The translations under genes and the position numbers were made by a program. 37,274 nucleotides of DNA from Plakobranchus ocellatus (Eukaryota; Mollusca; Gastropoda; Plakobranchidae): assembly GCA_019648995.1 (NCBI GenBank), contig BLXT01000368.1, positions 229,886-267,159 on the forward strand, written 5' to 3'. Every line of letters starts with the position of its first letter. The first letter of the stretch is position 1. The notes under the pieces are model-generated. The model searched no databases, had not been told where the DNA came from, and saw nothing but the letters and a program-made list of their open reading frames with translations. Below, piece after piece: positions 24,711 to 35,906 of the stretch.

Positions 24711-24839
24711 ATGCTTTTATGCAAAGAATTTACATGGTAAGATAAGACATATCTATCATTATTCCCACGATCTTCGAGAAAAAATGTTTACACGAAAAAA
24801 AAAAGGTAGGCCTACATCTACACCTGCTGCAAAAAAAGT

Positions 24840-24925
24840 AGCAGACGCGGTGTGTACTGTTGATTACAGACATCACATGTTTGCGGAAGTTTACGAGTGA
24901 GATCACATGATGAGTCACATGGCTT
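24840..24925 (-). promoter_or_regulatory. TCACATG (E-box/M-box-like) cluster, candidate Rab promoter
   Basis: TCACATG occurs at 24873-24879, 24903-24909 (as TCACATGA) and 24915-24921, three times in 49 bases. An ETS-type CGGAAGT lies at 24883-24889 and an AP-1-type TGAGTCA at 24911-24917. TCACATGA is the core preferred by MITF/TFE-type bHLH-ZIP factors. The site is about 1.4 kb upstream of the Rab start codon and flanked by TAGGCCTA at 24807 and 24964. Assignment as the Rab promoter is inference. Confidence 0.35.
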
Positions 24926-25142
24926 GTTTCACTGAAAAGACCTGCACATAGTAGCAGTACCGGTAGGCCTACTGTGTTTTGCCCAAGTTTACAACGTAGG
25001 CTAGTACAGTCATTTTCCCCAACCGTTTTGAACGAATACAGGAACCATAATATATTGTTTTTCTTTTCACCATCCTCCTCTCCAGTTCCTCCTCCTCATT
25101 TTCTTTTTTCTTCTCCTCTCTATCTCTTGTTTGTTGTTATTG

Positions 25143-25640
25143 TTACACGCGGTACCGTGACTTTGATTGATTTCCTGAAATGCAGTTTTGACTTGACCGC
25201 TGAATATTGCGAGTCATGTTATGAGAGACTTGTCTACTGCTCATGCTATTTTCATCCACGTGCGTAATGTATTTCTTGAGCTTGGTGAAAAAGTCTGATA
25301 AAATCCTTACTACTCCAGTTTCTTTCTGTTGGTATTTTTTGTCTATTGACCAATGCTCACGTCTGTACAATAGTTCATGACCATACATAACGTATGCTTT
25401 CATTACCCTTATTAGGTGTCCATACTTATGTTCCTTTTTGTCAGCATTGGTTTCATTTATTGAAATTGAAATGTATCTTTGGCCATGGCTAATCTTATTC
25501 TCTTCTCACTTGTGCATCTACAACCTGATGTTGTCAGGACGATAGCCCAGATATCTAAATTTTGTAACTTATTTCTCCTTTCCTAATTTGAGAATTTCTT
25601 GGTGACGACCATGCATTCCATTTTTTTGTGTCACATTAAA
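25143..25640 (-). mobile_element. LINE fragment, copy 2 of the same family
   Basis: The minus strand carries KKMECMVVTKK, then GCRCTSEKRIRLAMAKDTFQ and VMYGHELLYRREHWSIDKK, with several stops and shifts. These align to MECMV, RCTSE-IAMAKDTFQ and WSVLLCGGECWTINKE of the fragment at 19735-20810. DNA identity is also visible, e.g. ATGTATCTTTGGCCAT in both. It is more decayed than copy 1 and lies upstream of the Rab coding region. Confidence 0.8.
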
Positions 25641-26437
25641 ACCAACTAGGTCAAGCGTAACCTTTGTCTAAGGATTTTATTGGTGTGGGAATCAAGGGAT
25701 GAACTAATGTTTTGATTGTGCATGCAGCTGCAAAATAATAAAAAAAAAAAAAATTCAAAAGCTGAAGGAAGGTTACTCAAAACGAAAGATCATGAGTTAA
25801 GCTTGCCTAGAGATTAATTGGGTTATGCTTAAACTCCCCATGAAAGACTATTCGTACTATCTATATACATTACAATCACTTATTTCAGTCAAACAGAGCT
25901 AGGTACTAGGACTAAGGAAATTCTTACCTTTTTTTCAACTCTTTCCATTCCTTACTCACTTACTGTGTAAAACGTGGATTTTGATGAATGGTGAATAGAG
26001 TAATGGGGAGGAAAGTCTAAAGAAAGTTTATTTGACGAGAGAGCTCAGGGCAGGCAGTTGATAAGAACAGATTTTATTAACAAAAACAAAAAGAATAGGG
26101 ACAGTGAATATACTCTGACAAGATGGATAACCTAACCAAGAAATAGAATGTAACATAATATGATAAATTAAAAATCTTCATTATTAATTTTAGCCTACAT
26201 GTATCTTCCTTTATTCAGTACTATTACTACTTTATCCAACTGATACATTATCATAAGTTGCTTTGTGATTGTGTTCACATTTTGTAATACATATATAGAA
26301 TGTATCAGTTTTCTATTGCTTCAGAATTATTGTCTCTTCTTATTCAAAATAAAACAAGTTGGGCTTACCTCATTGATATTCATATTATTATATGTATTTC
26401 ATTTTTCTTAAAAAATATATTTAAGAGAATTAGATCA
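25641..26437. other. Intergenic, nothing recognised
   Basis: AT-rich sequence with no identifiable gene or repeat family. Confidence 0.6.
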
Positions 26438-26629
26438 TAATTTGCTAGTTTTTTTTTTTTTGAGTTTTTTGTGTATAGCCAGTCCACAACAAGGTGATCT
26501 CAAGCTTTCAGGCCCTCCGTCAGGCCAGGGCGCCGGTAGCGGGGCTCAAACCCGAGACAGAAGGGTCCCTGCAGATCTCAGGGCGGACTCGCAAGCCACT
26601 GTGCTACCGACGCCCCCCGTAATTTGCTA
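26438..26629 (-). mobile_element. Recent tRNA-derived SINE with target-site duplication
   Basis: The SINE body is 26448-26619 on the minus strand. Both flanks are TAATTTGCTA (26438-26447 and 26620-26629), a perfect 10-bp target duplication. The head starts GGGGGGCGTCGGTAGCACAG, with box A-like GGTAGCACAGTGG and a near-consensus box B, GGTTTGAGCCC. The 3' end is an A-run (T on the plus strand at about 26449-26461). It is the same family as 13848-13971 and longer. The A-tail and intact duplication point to LINE-driven insertion and fairly recent age. Confidence 0.9.
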
Positions 26630-26782
26630 AGATCCCTACTTATTTATAAAGGCTGTCCAACGATCAGATCCATGTTGATCTACATAACACACATCAGTGA
26701 TGATGGTGAGGAAATATGAAAAAGGAGGAAAATTTACGTAGACTATAGGTCCAGGGTGAATTTCGTCCTAGTAGTAGGGGGT

Positions 26783-26803
26783 CAGGGGGACAACGTCCCC
26801 CTG
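26783..26803. repeat. Perfect 9-bp-arm hairpin
   Basis: CAGGGGGAC, a three-base AAC loop, then GTCCCCCTG. It is GC-rich against an AT-rich background and preceded by a G-rich stretch (26774-26781). It could be part of a transposon end. No function can be assigned. Confidence 0.6.
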
Positions 26804-26989
26804 AAGCTGAAGCATTTTTATCCTGACGCAGGCTAAAAAAACCCATTTCCCAGCACATTTTCAACGATTTTTCACAAACATTGAATTAAATAATGCTTTA
26901 CAATAAAGAGGATGGTAAGCAAAGTAAACATAAACACTACTTACAATGTTCATAGCATTGAATAGGTCTAGGCCTAAACTCTAAAAACT

Positions 26990-27437
26990 GTCCAATCAAG
27001 GCGTGTCGGCAACGCGCCTGTAGGCTAGAACTTAGGCCCCGAGAACACCAATTGTTGATTGGTCGTAAAATATTAATTGCCCGAAGATTAAAAAAAATTC
27101 TCTATCTTCGTAGATTTTCGTAATTTATCGGTAATTTTCGTACTCCCGTAACCGGGACTGGTTTTTCATATTGATAACGAAACTTTCGTAATACTAGGCA
27201 GGTCTGTCATCCCAGTTACCGGAAGTAAAGAAACTCAGCGCAAGTCGATAAAATTATCGTCCCGACCACACGTGGTTGAATTTTCATTTCTTAAAACTCC
27301 GCGGATCATGGCCCGTTTATTCAGCTGGAGCCGCGGAAGCCACCGAAATCGCGGAAACCGAGGAAATTCCTCCTCCGATCCAAAACCGAGGATTTCCGCG
27401 GATCCGCGGAAAACCATCATCACTGACACATACACAT
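26990..27437 (+). promoter_or_regulatory. GC-rich block: candidate promoter and first coding exon
   Basis: CpG density is much higher here than in the surrounding sequence. It includes inverted CCAAT boxes (27055-27062), an ETS-type CCGGAAGTA at 27220-27228 and CACGTG at 27269-27274. An ATG at 27308 with strong context (A at -3, G at +4) opens MARLFSWSRGSHRNRGNRGN, continuing through SSSDPKPRISADPRKTIITD to a possible donor GTAAGA at about 27437. I do not recognise the peptide and no following exon was found, so it may be a first exon, a promoter of the Rab gene on the other strand, or a repeat. A 20-bp perfect palindrome lies at 27393-27412. Confidence 0.3.
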
Positions 27438-27658
27438 GTAAGACAAGTGAATTTAGTTTACTTAAAAGGCTAGTAAACTTAGGAACATGACGATATGAAA
27501 TTTGCAGCATATGCCACTTATTTTTTTTTGTCGTACCATACACTTTGACAGGGCTGGTTTCTTTTTTTATTTTTCCTTGAATAACTTATATAACACGAAA
27601 CAGAAAAAAGCAAGATCAACCTGTTTGTTTTCTCACCACCTAATCAACTTTTTAAAAT

Positions 27659-27664
<6 letters not shown>

Positions 27665-27721
<57 letters not shown>
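27665..27721. repeat. (TA)n microsatellite
   Basis: About 28 uninterrupted TA units. The short frame spanning it encodes only alternating Tyr/Ile and is not a gene. Confidence 0.97.
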
Positions 27722-27726
<5 letters not shown>

Positions 27727-30309
27727 AGCCTACTGAATATTTCATAGCTCTACATTCAGGGATGAACATGCATAAGTTGATCTTCTCAAGAAGATCTTAT
27801 ACTTTTTCATGCATTATTGTACAGAAAAGCATAATGGTACAATGCAAATAATTTTATGCTGTTTAAATGCCCAAGGATATCGGTTGATCAGTAGTCCATT
27901 GTATGAAAGATACAAAAAAGATCAAATTCTTTCGTCCAAAATTATTTTCATGTAAAGTGTCCATAAAAATGGAAAGCACAGTACATTTTACATAAATATG
28001 TATTATTTTCTTCTTAAAATCCTCTTCGAAAACTTGCATTGCTTATCAATGTCATGGACTTGATGCATAGGCGTGGCTTTTTGTAGTTCTAGCATCACAT
28101 CAATACTGAGAACCAGAAACTTAGGAAGATTGCAAATCTCTAAACACTTTCAATATAAAACCAAAAAAAAAAAGATGAGATAGTGATGATAGATGAAACA
28201 GTTTATTTATCTGCCCTTTCACTTCGCAAAACAGGTCTTGATGCAATCATTGAAAGCAAAAAAGAAATCCTCATACAACTCTTTTCTGATTAAGACAAAA
28301 TGTCTAACATACACAATATGTGTTACACACTATAAACTCCAATCAGCCAGTACTAGTAGTAGTAGATCTTGAAACTACAGATATGTAACAAACAAATTTT
28401 TTTAAACATTTTCTCAAAAAAATCTAATCTAATTGCAGTTTTGAAGGTCTTTTTGATTAACATTAAGAAAAATTCTGAACAAGAAAAACTGGTACCGCAA
28501 ACTCCTGGAATTCTTTGATACACACATTGGGTGTAGACAAGTACACAAATCAAGACAGAACCTTTGTGAATTTTTTTTTTTTTAAGGTATTTAAAGTAAT
28601 ATGTAATCATAAAAAAGAAATAATAAACTCATTATTTTGGGGGACAAATATAACCGTAAATGTTTTCATCTAACATTCTTTTCCAAAACTGACCCTGCAA
28701 GAGCTTCACTGCGACATATTTTTACATTATGTTTGAAACTTCTTACAGAAAATGCTTTAACAAGTTTATGAACTATATGCATAATAAATGATCACTATGA
28801 AAATACAAAAGTACAAACAGGATACACAGCACAGAAAACAAAAAATATTGTCATATATATGACATGTTAAAACAATTCGGATGTGCAAATTCTAAAATTT
28901 ATAGAAAGATTTGCATTCACCTAGTGTTTTGGCAATGTGTTAATGTATTTCATGCCTGAAAAAACCTTTCACTTTTGCATACATACAGTTAAAAACTTTA
29001 TTGAATTTTTAAGTGTTTATGCAAAAGTGAATATTCATATTCATCTTTTTTATTTTTTCATAAAAACATGTTAACCTTGCATAAACACTGAGACTAAAAT
29101 TTACATTTTGCTTGAGTGAGACTTGTTCATCAAGAAAAATGTTTTTGGCAATTAGATTAAAGTCATACAAATTTATTTACTTGTATGCTCCTGGGTGAAG
29201 AAATTTTCCAACAGGATATGAAGCAAACTTTAAAAAGAAAAATAAAGAAAAAATTTAAATAAAAATAAAAAATCTTAAAGGTCTATGGGTAAAGTTCCCT
29301 GCTTATGACATTTTAACCCTTAGAAATCTGCAAAAAGAATTAAGACAAATCGGGCTCATTTCATATTGGCAGATCAAACAAATTTTTAACACATGTCTGT
29401 TCAAACAATGACTTACTGAAAAGTGTTTAAAAAAAAATAAAAGATCTTGACAATCAAAGCAGAATTTTTTCAAGCAAAAATTTTTATCTTAGGTGAATTT
29501 AAGAGAAACAGTTATAACAAAGGTAAAAGATATCTTCAAAGTGTTTCAACAATGTCTCACAAATGATAAAATATTCAATTTGACATCAATAACCTTTATC
29601 TCTTAATACTTTGTCTTTATGATATATTATGACCGTGATTGGTGAACAGATCTAAAGGAAAGGTCACAATCTATAATAACATGACACATATCATATTATA
29701 TCTCCCAACCTCTTACCTACAGACTCCTAAAGGTTTGAAGCAAAAACGTTTCATCCCTTTTTAAAGCATTATTTTTTTTAATTGATGTAAAAAATTTTTA
29801 AGCATATGGGCTGAAGGGCATGGGCCATGAAGTGTTTTCCTTTTTACATAAAATGATTTATGCATGGATTAATTATTCAATTTAATGACCTCCTCACTTC
29901 AGAAGTGAGCTTTCCACTTCAAATTTTTAAAATCTAATAGTATTTACATGTGCAGTAATGAATCTACTCATTTACAAAGTTCTCATTTCAGTACATTCTT
30001 CTTGCACACCACATTGGAAGAACACTCAACGCATCCTTTTTTATTAAAGATGGCGAACCTGAAACCTCATAAAAAACATTTAAAAAAGCGCTTTAAAAAA
30101 TGACATCTTATCATTTCTACCTTGAAATTTTTTGTTCGTTGACTAGTTTTGATTTCTTCTTATGAAAAACTGTAATAGCAAACAGTAATAACAGTTTTGC
30201 TTAATTTCAATAATTAAAAAACCTTCAAAATGATTACATAAGCCAAAGCAACAGACAACTTGGTGGCTATCTGAATCTGAATAGAATAAAATTAGAATTT
30301 ATATCCTCA
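27722..30309. other. Intergenic, no gene seen
   Basis: AT-rich sequence below the predicted CBLL1 3' end. No recognisable exon, RNA gene or transposon. Parts may belong to a longer CBLL1 3' UTR if the nearest poly(A) signal is not used. Confidence 0.6.
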
Positions 30310-30315
30310 TTTATT
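30310..30315 (-). terminator. Likely CBLL1 poly(A) signal
   Basis: TTTATT on the plus strand reads AATAAA on the coding strand, 86 bases after the stop codon. Further AT-rich signals lie beyond, so longer 3' UTRs are possible. Confidence 0.55.
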
Positions 30316-30400
30316 CAAGTCACATGATAAATTGTCTACAGTCAGTGTGTTTACATTTTTTTTTTCAAATGACAGTTCCCTGCAGAAAATGACAGGTCTG

Positions 30401-33400
30401 TCACTTGTAATATGGACCTTGTTTAAAGGAACCATCATGAGGTCTTGGCTGAGCTTGGTTACCCCCCATTCTGGGTTGCATTCCATGAGAAGGCCACCGC
30501 CCTTGGGGTCCAGGGAAGCGATTGTTTCCCCCACCACTCTGAGTGTTGAGACCAACACTTGTTGGCATCATGCCTGCTCCAACACTTACCCCTTGGGAGC
30601 GGGCAGCCGCAACCATAGACATGGCCTGGACAACATTGGCAAAGCCTCTAGGCATGTTGCCACCACCGCCTACTCCAGGCATACCTGGCAACTGGTTCAT
30701 TCGTAACCCCTGAGTAAAAGAACCAATTCTTTGAGCATTTTTTTGCTGCATGCCAGATTGGTTAAAACCTATATTTGTCGGATTGTTTTGGTTTGGTGGT
30801 TTAGGAAAGCTCAATCTAGGAGAAATACTTTGCCCACCAGGATGATTGAAATTAACCCCAAGGGCTTGCCTATTAAGTTCTCCCTGGTTAAAACCAAGAT
30901 TAGGGGGATTACTTTGACCAGGGTTAAAAGACCTGCTTTGATTCTGATCGTTCCCTCCCCCCAATAAGTTCTGGGTCTGAACTCCTCCAACTGCACCACT
31001 GAATTTAGAAGGAAAACTAGGAGACATGCCAGGAGGAGGGAATGATTGCACATGCGTTCCTAGGTTGGACCTTGCCTGAGAGTTAAAAGCAGGCAAAGAC
31101 ACATTGGGTTGGTTCATCATGGATGTATTGTCATAAGGCAGGGGTCTATACTGACTCTCATCTTGAATGGGTACAGTGATGAGATTAACGTTTGTGCGAG
31201 GTTGAGAGGTGTTGACCACCGACATCGTCACAGACATCCCTGGAGAGGATGCAACATTTTGTTGATGGTTTTGAGGAGAGAAAGAATCCCTATTTTGAGA
31301 TACAGATGATCCTTGGCGTTGTTGATGTTGCTGCTGGTGATGGCTCATGTGCAAGCTAGGAGGCATTTGGTTCGGCTGTAGTGTGTTCATGCCTATCTGC
31401 TGCTGTTGTTGCATTTGACTTGTAGATGTCTGAAAATGTGCTGCTTGCCCAAAAGATGGCTGAGACCCTTGCATACCTTGTTGCATATGAGGGCCAGATG
31501 TCAAATGCATGTCTTGTTGCTGCAGATGCATCTGCTGTTGTGACATTGGGTTTGATGCTATGTTAGCTAAATCTACAGGTCTGTACATATCCGTAGGATT
31601 GGGTTGAACAGACTGCCCTGAATAAGACATGCCCATACTCTGATGTTGCTGCGACTGCTGTAAAGAAGATTTTGGGCTAACAGAAGGCTGCATGTGGGGT
31701 GAGGCCTGGTTGCCTATTCCAGCACTAAGTCCTCCCAGATTAGGAATTAGAGGGGAAGATTGGGCATTGTTGGATGATATCATCATCCCACCTATCTGTG
31801 AAGGTATCCCACCAGGCATAGACATGGGCTGAGCCTGAGGAGGAGAGAGAAGTCCCCTTGAAGCCATACTTGTAGGAGTCCCAGTCTGAATAGCTGGGCT
31901 GTGAGCTTGTCCTAGAGGCACCTGAGGTTTCTGCTGGGCTGCCTGTTGCTGTGCTTGTGCCTGCTGTTGTGTCATAGGAAGCTGGTTGGGGATGGGCTGA
32001 GCTGTTGCTAAAGCAGTGCCACTGGTCCCTTGTACTGTCTGCTGCTTGCTGCTACTAGGCTTAGTGTGCCTGTGTGTATGGTGAGACTGCAAGTCTCGTT
32101 GTGATAAATAAGTGCGCCTGCAGCCCTTTGTGCTATGCTTTAGTGCACCATGTGTGCAAACATAGACACTTCCCAGGGGAGATTTCTCCACTTTTTGAAC
32201 TTTTCCATTACACCTGAAGATATCAATATAATTTTGCAGATGATCATTGAATCCTTGGTAAAAAATGTTAATTGAATTAAAATTTATATTCAAATTGCCA
32301 ATCGTTAAAACGCACACAAGTTGAATTAAGCTAATGTGTCTTACAAATGGTTTAGTAAATACATGAATTGATTTTCTTAAAAAGCATCATAAGTATACAG
32401 TTAAGGCTTTTGGATTAAAGTTAATGAACATTACATTAATTAATTTTATTCCTATTACACAAGCCACTTTGCTTTTTTCTTTACAGTTTTAAAGCTTTCA
32501 CATCAATGCAAAACCTCTAATTTCTGAAACATGGATTACTTTATTTTGGCACTTATGAAAGCAAAATTAATGTTGTTACTGCATAAGTGAAAATTGCCAC
32601 CATAGCATGAACTACAAGCAAAAAAAAACTATATAATAGTAAAAAAATATGAAATTACATTAATTTTCACTCTATCATTCTATATTAACATCTTTGTATG
32701 AGAATGTATTGGGTCTGGCTGCTTCTAGCCTTTATACGTCCCCCTTGGTAAAATTTGTGTGTGATAACACAACTTGCAAGGTCTTTAGTATCAGCCACAA
32801 TCTTAACAGGCCTTTAAAATTAAAACTGGTAGTTCAGACATTTTAAGAATGCCAACATCAGCCTAAATATTATTGATAACTTACATGTCCAGTGCCCCCC
32901 ACCTTGGGAGGAGCACAACATTACTGTTGATATTTCTCTAACGAAACAAAATAAAGAAAATACCAGTGAAGTCGCTTATCAAAAAGAATTTTTTTAGAAT
33001 TAAGGAAAAATTTTCAAACCATTATGCTGTTTTTACTGACGGCTCTAAACTGGAGGAAAAGGTTGCGGCCGCAGCCTATTTTCCGGAAAACCCAGACCGC
33101 TCGAAGACAACTCACCTGAGAGACGGGGCATCTGTCTTCAGTGCTGAGCTAGAGGGAATAGCCCTCGCGCTCACAGAAATTAAGAAACTCACTAAATACC
33201 ACAAAAGCTTTGTTCTCTACAGTGACAGCCTGTCGGCCTTACAGGCTATCCAAAGCAAAAATTTTAAAGTAATAGATATCAGACGCCTGTACAACTTAAT
33301 CCGAAAATTCCCAACCTATGTTCACATCTCTTTTGTCTGGATTCCTGCTCATGTAGGCATCCAGGGGAATGAGAATGTGGACAAACTCGCAAAAGCGGCT

Positions 33401-35878
33401 TTAAATAGATCATCCACCTCAGGAAAATTAGTTTGTTATTAAGAGGCAAGGCCAAGTCACAAGAACCATGGAAGCAATGTTTAGAAAAAAAAAATCATTA
33501 AGACGAGATCAGTTCAGGAAGCTTTGACATGACAAGAAGGGAAAGGGCTTATTCGCCTGTGGCCTAAACCCTGCCAAAGGTGAAAGGCTCTGATGATGGC
33601 CACATTTCCATTGAAAAGAAAGGCAGAATCCTTCCCAAAAAGGAGGAAGCCAAAGACAGTAAAGGCATATTAGATCTATGGACTGTTCACTGGGAGAAGA
33701 TTTTACAACCCTGAGGTTAAAAAAAATAACTGAACTTACTACTATTCCTTGCCTTACCTTCTACAAGTCTTGTCACATTTTCGAGCACAGTCAAAGCAGA
33801 AAATGTGCTTGCAAGGCAGCTGAAAAAAATTATTCTCAAGTTTTATATATAGTAAATGAAACAACAAAAAATCTCAAGATGCTTTAGAAACACTAGTCCT
33901 CCTTTTGTTTATTTTGATACCAATCCTAATGTGTTGTAATTTCTTTTTTTTTTTTTTTTTAAATTAATCAATATAGCCTTTTTAAAACTTGACAAAGGGA
34001 ATAAACTAGTTGTAATCTTCAACTTATGTTTAATTTCCACCAATTTCAGATATTTCTAAACATTTAGCATCAAAGCAAACAAAGCTAACAATTTTGTGGA
34101 CAACTCAAACAAAGATAAGAGTCAAGATATTGTCATATTGTCATGATGTTAATCTTTTTGGATATTATTTTTTTCTACATGTCCAAAGCTTTTTTTTCAT
34201 ATTGTTAATACAAGGTTGTGGGTCTGTACTGTTTTGCATGAAAGGTACCTAAAGTTTATGGTCAATGTTCACCCCAAATGTCTGAAAGAAATAATCTTTT
34301 TTCCATTATCCCATCAGTAATTTTTTAAAAAAGTAAAATTTAAGTGGGTGAAAAGTCAGAGATATATCTTAATGAAGCATTTTCTTTACCATGCGGCCAT
34401 ACACCAGAATAGGCAATTCACAGATCTCACAAAGATGAATGGTTTTATCAAACATCTTTTCTCCAACCAAGAGAACCTGATGGAGTAGAAAGAGAAGAAA
34501 CATTCAACTAGAAGTGCGATTCATGCAGATTTCTTTATTTCCTTCATCAAATAAAATCTAATCTTACAATAAATCATATTTTGTTCTTTGCCCCATGGCT
34601 TTTGATATTCTAAGTTTGATATAACAAATTTTTTTTTTTATGCCCATTCATTATTTCATACTTAATGGGCATTATATTTCAATATTGTATTGGCCTCTAA
34701 ACTCTCAAAACTATTAAACTGCTAAAATTCTGCTTTTCCTGTTTGTCAGTTCATGATTTCACACAATTCATCAAAGCAAAGCTACAGCTTATACCCTGCT
34801 TAAATGATAAAAGACAAAAAAATTTTGCTTACCTTGTAGTCCCAATGTAATGGTTCATTTTGGTGCAGGGGTTCTGCATTGTAGGCTGCACGCAGAGTGG
34901 GGTTTTCCACAACCTCCTCCTCTACAGAAAAAAATGGGGGAACAATATATTTCATTTAGTGAAGCCGTGCCAGTAATTTTCAAGCATCATCCAAAATTGT
35001 TGGAATGTAACAAAAAGTTCATGAAACAGGAATTGATTATACATTGTTGTAGCCATTAATCACTCTTAGAAAAAGAACCTGTATTTTGCTTTCAATACAA
35101 ACATCACCAAAATTTTTTCATCTAAAGCAATGAGAAATTCTCTCGGCATTATAAAGATATAAAATAGCTGATGTGATCCACTTTAAATGTTAGCCATATC
35201 CCTAGTGCTAAATAATCACACTGCAATTTTTGTATTTGATTTAACTGCTAATTTTTACACAGTCTATAAAGTATGTATTTGACGTAAGTGAGTTGAGTCT
35301 CAAGCAACTATGTCATATATCTGTTAATTGTTGAAAACAGAAATTGACAATGCACTGATGAAAAAAGTAAAGGAGAGGGGATTTTTTCCTTCTGCAAATG
35401 ACCCGCTGTAAAGTAAAGCCAATTTTGATTCCAAACTCTGTGGCTTGAAGTCAGATGTCAAATCTTTCTCCTTGAGCCACAGAGAAATTTTGATGGTGAT
35501 GTTCTGACTCCTCCAAGATGCAGTTCCGGTTTGGATGTTTTTGATATTTAATTTTTGAAACGCAAAAAAAAAACAAAGACAGTAGGTCTGCATTGATAAA
35601 ATCTCAGCAAATTATGAAAGCTGTCACCTTCTTGAGTGTGTAAAATGGGCCTGAACCTACAGCGCTGCAAATTAAAATGTCATGATTACAAATAAATAAC
35701 AGGGAAAAACTTTTCACTGAACCAAAGCCCTCACAACCAAAAGCACAAAAAAAAAAAAAAAAAAAATCAAAAGCACTGAGGAAATATACTTTCACCACTT
35801 TTATTTATAAGTCTGCTCAAATACTTAAAACTGAACTGATTTGAAGATCTCACCTGCAAAGTCATCTAAAACAGACAT
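30401..35878 (-). CDS. CBLL1: E3 ubiquitin ligase Hakai (CBLL1), 5 coding exons
   Basis: Coding exons 35854-35878, 34833-34921, 34390-34476, 33758-33819 and 30401-32213 join in frame to 691 residues (human: 491). Hakai ubiquitinates phosphotyrosine proteins at junctions in mammals and is a subunit of the m6A methyltransferase-associated complex. The RING is complete: C54, C57, C70, H72, C75, C78, C86, C89 ([12 protein letters not shown]). It is followed by the Hakai zinc finger with C107, C119 and [20 protein letters not shown]. From about residue 140 the tail is Q/M/P/N/G-rich and disordered. It keeps [11 protein letters not shown] (431-441), also found in human Hakai, and a final PYYK (human PYYQ). 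The loop between C78 and C86 is shorter, and that between C107 and C119 longer, than in human. The start MSVLDDFA is chosen because an in-frame stop lies upstream in the untranslated exon with no ATG between. A LINE RNase H sits in the 32214-33757 intron. Confidence 0.94.
32890..33442 (+). pseudogene. LINE RNase H domain fragment
   Basis: On the plus strand, antisense to CBLL1, an uninterrupted frame (32966-33442) encodes a retrotransposon RNase H. Residues of the D-E-D-D set are all present: [27 protein letters not shown] and NENVDKLAK, with [11 protein letters not shown] before the last. Just upstream, in another frame, [14 protein letters not shown] matches the linker that precedes RNase H in jockey/I-type LINEs, so a frameshift lies near 32967. 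The reverse transcriptase is missing. This family differs from the LINE at 20 and 25 kb. Confidence 0.88.
33443..33757. other. Lysine-rich stretch after the RNase H
   Basis: Plus-strand frames read [16 protein letters not shown] and, in another frame, [20 protein letters not shown]. They look like decayed coding sequence, possibly the 3' part of the same LINE, but I cannot place them in a family. Confidence 0.3.
33940..33961. repeat. Poly(T) run
   Basis: An uninterrupted T-run of about 18 bases in the CBLL1 intron. It could be the trace of a minus-strand retro-insert, but no body is recognisable beside it. Confidence 0.7.
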
Positions 35879-35906
35879 CAGCAAGCTTGCACTTGGCGCC
35901 CTATAT

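Noticed and set aside
27502..27747. 81-codon frame across the TA microsatellite
   Set aside because: Its distinctive half is a Tyr/Ile alternation from simple repeats.
30332..30706. 124-codon plus-strand frame
   Set aside because: Antisense to the CBLL1 last exon; no domain.
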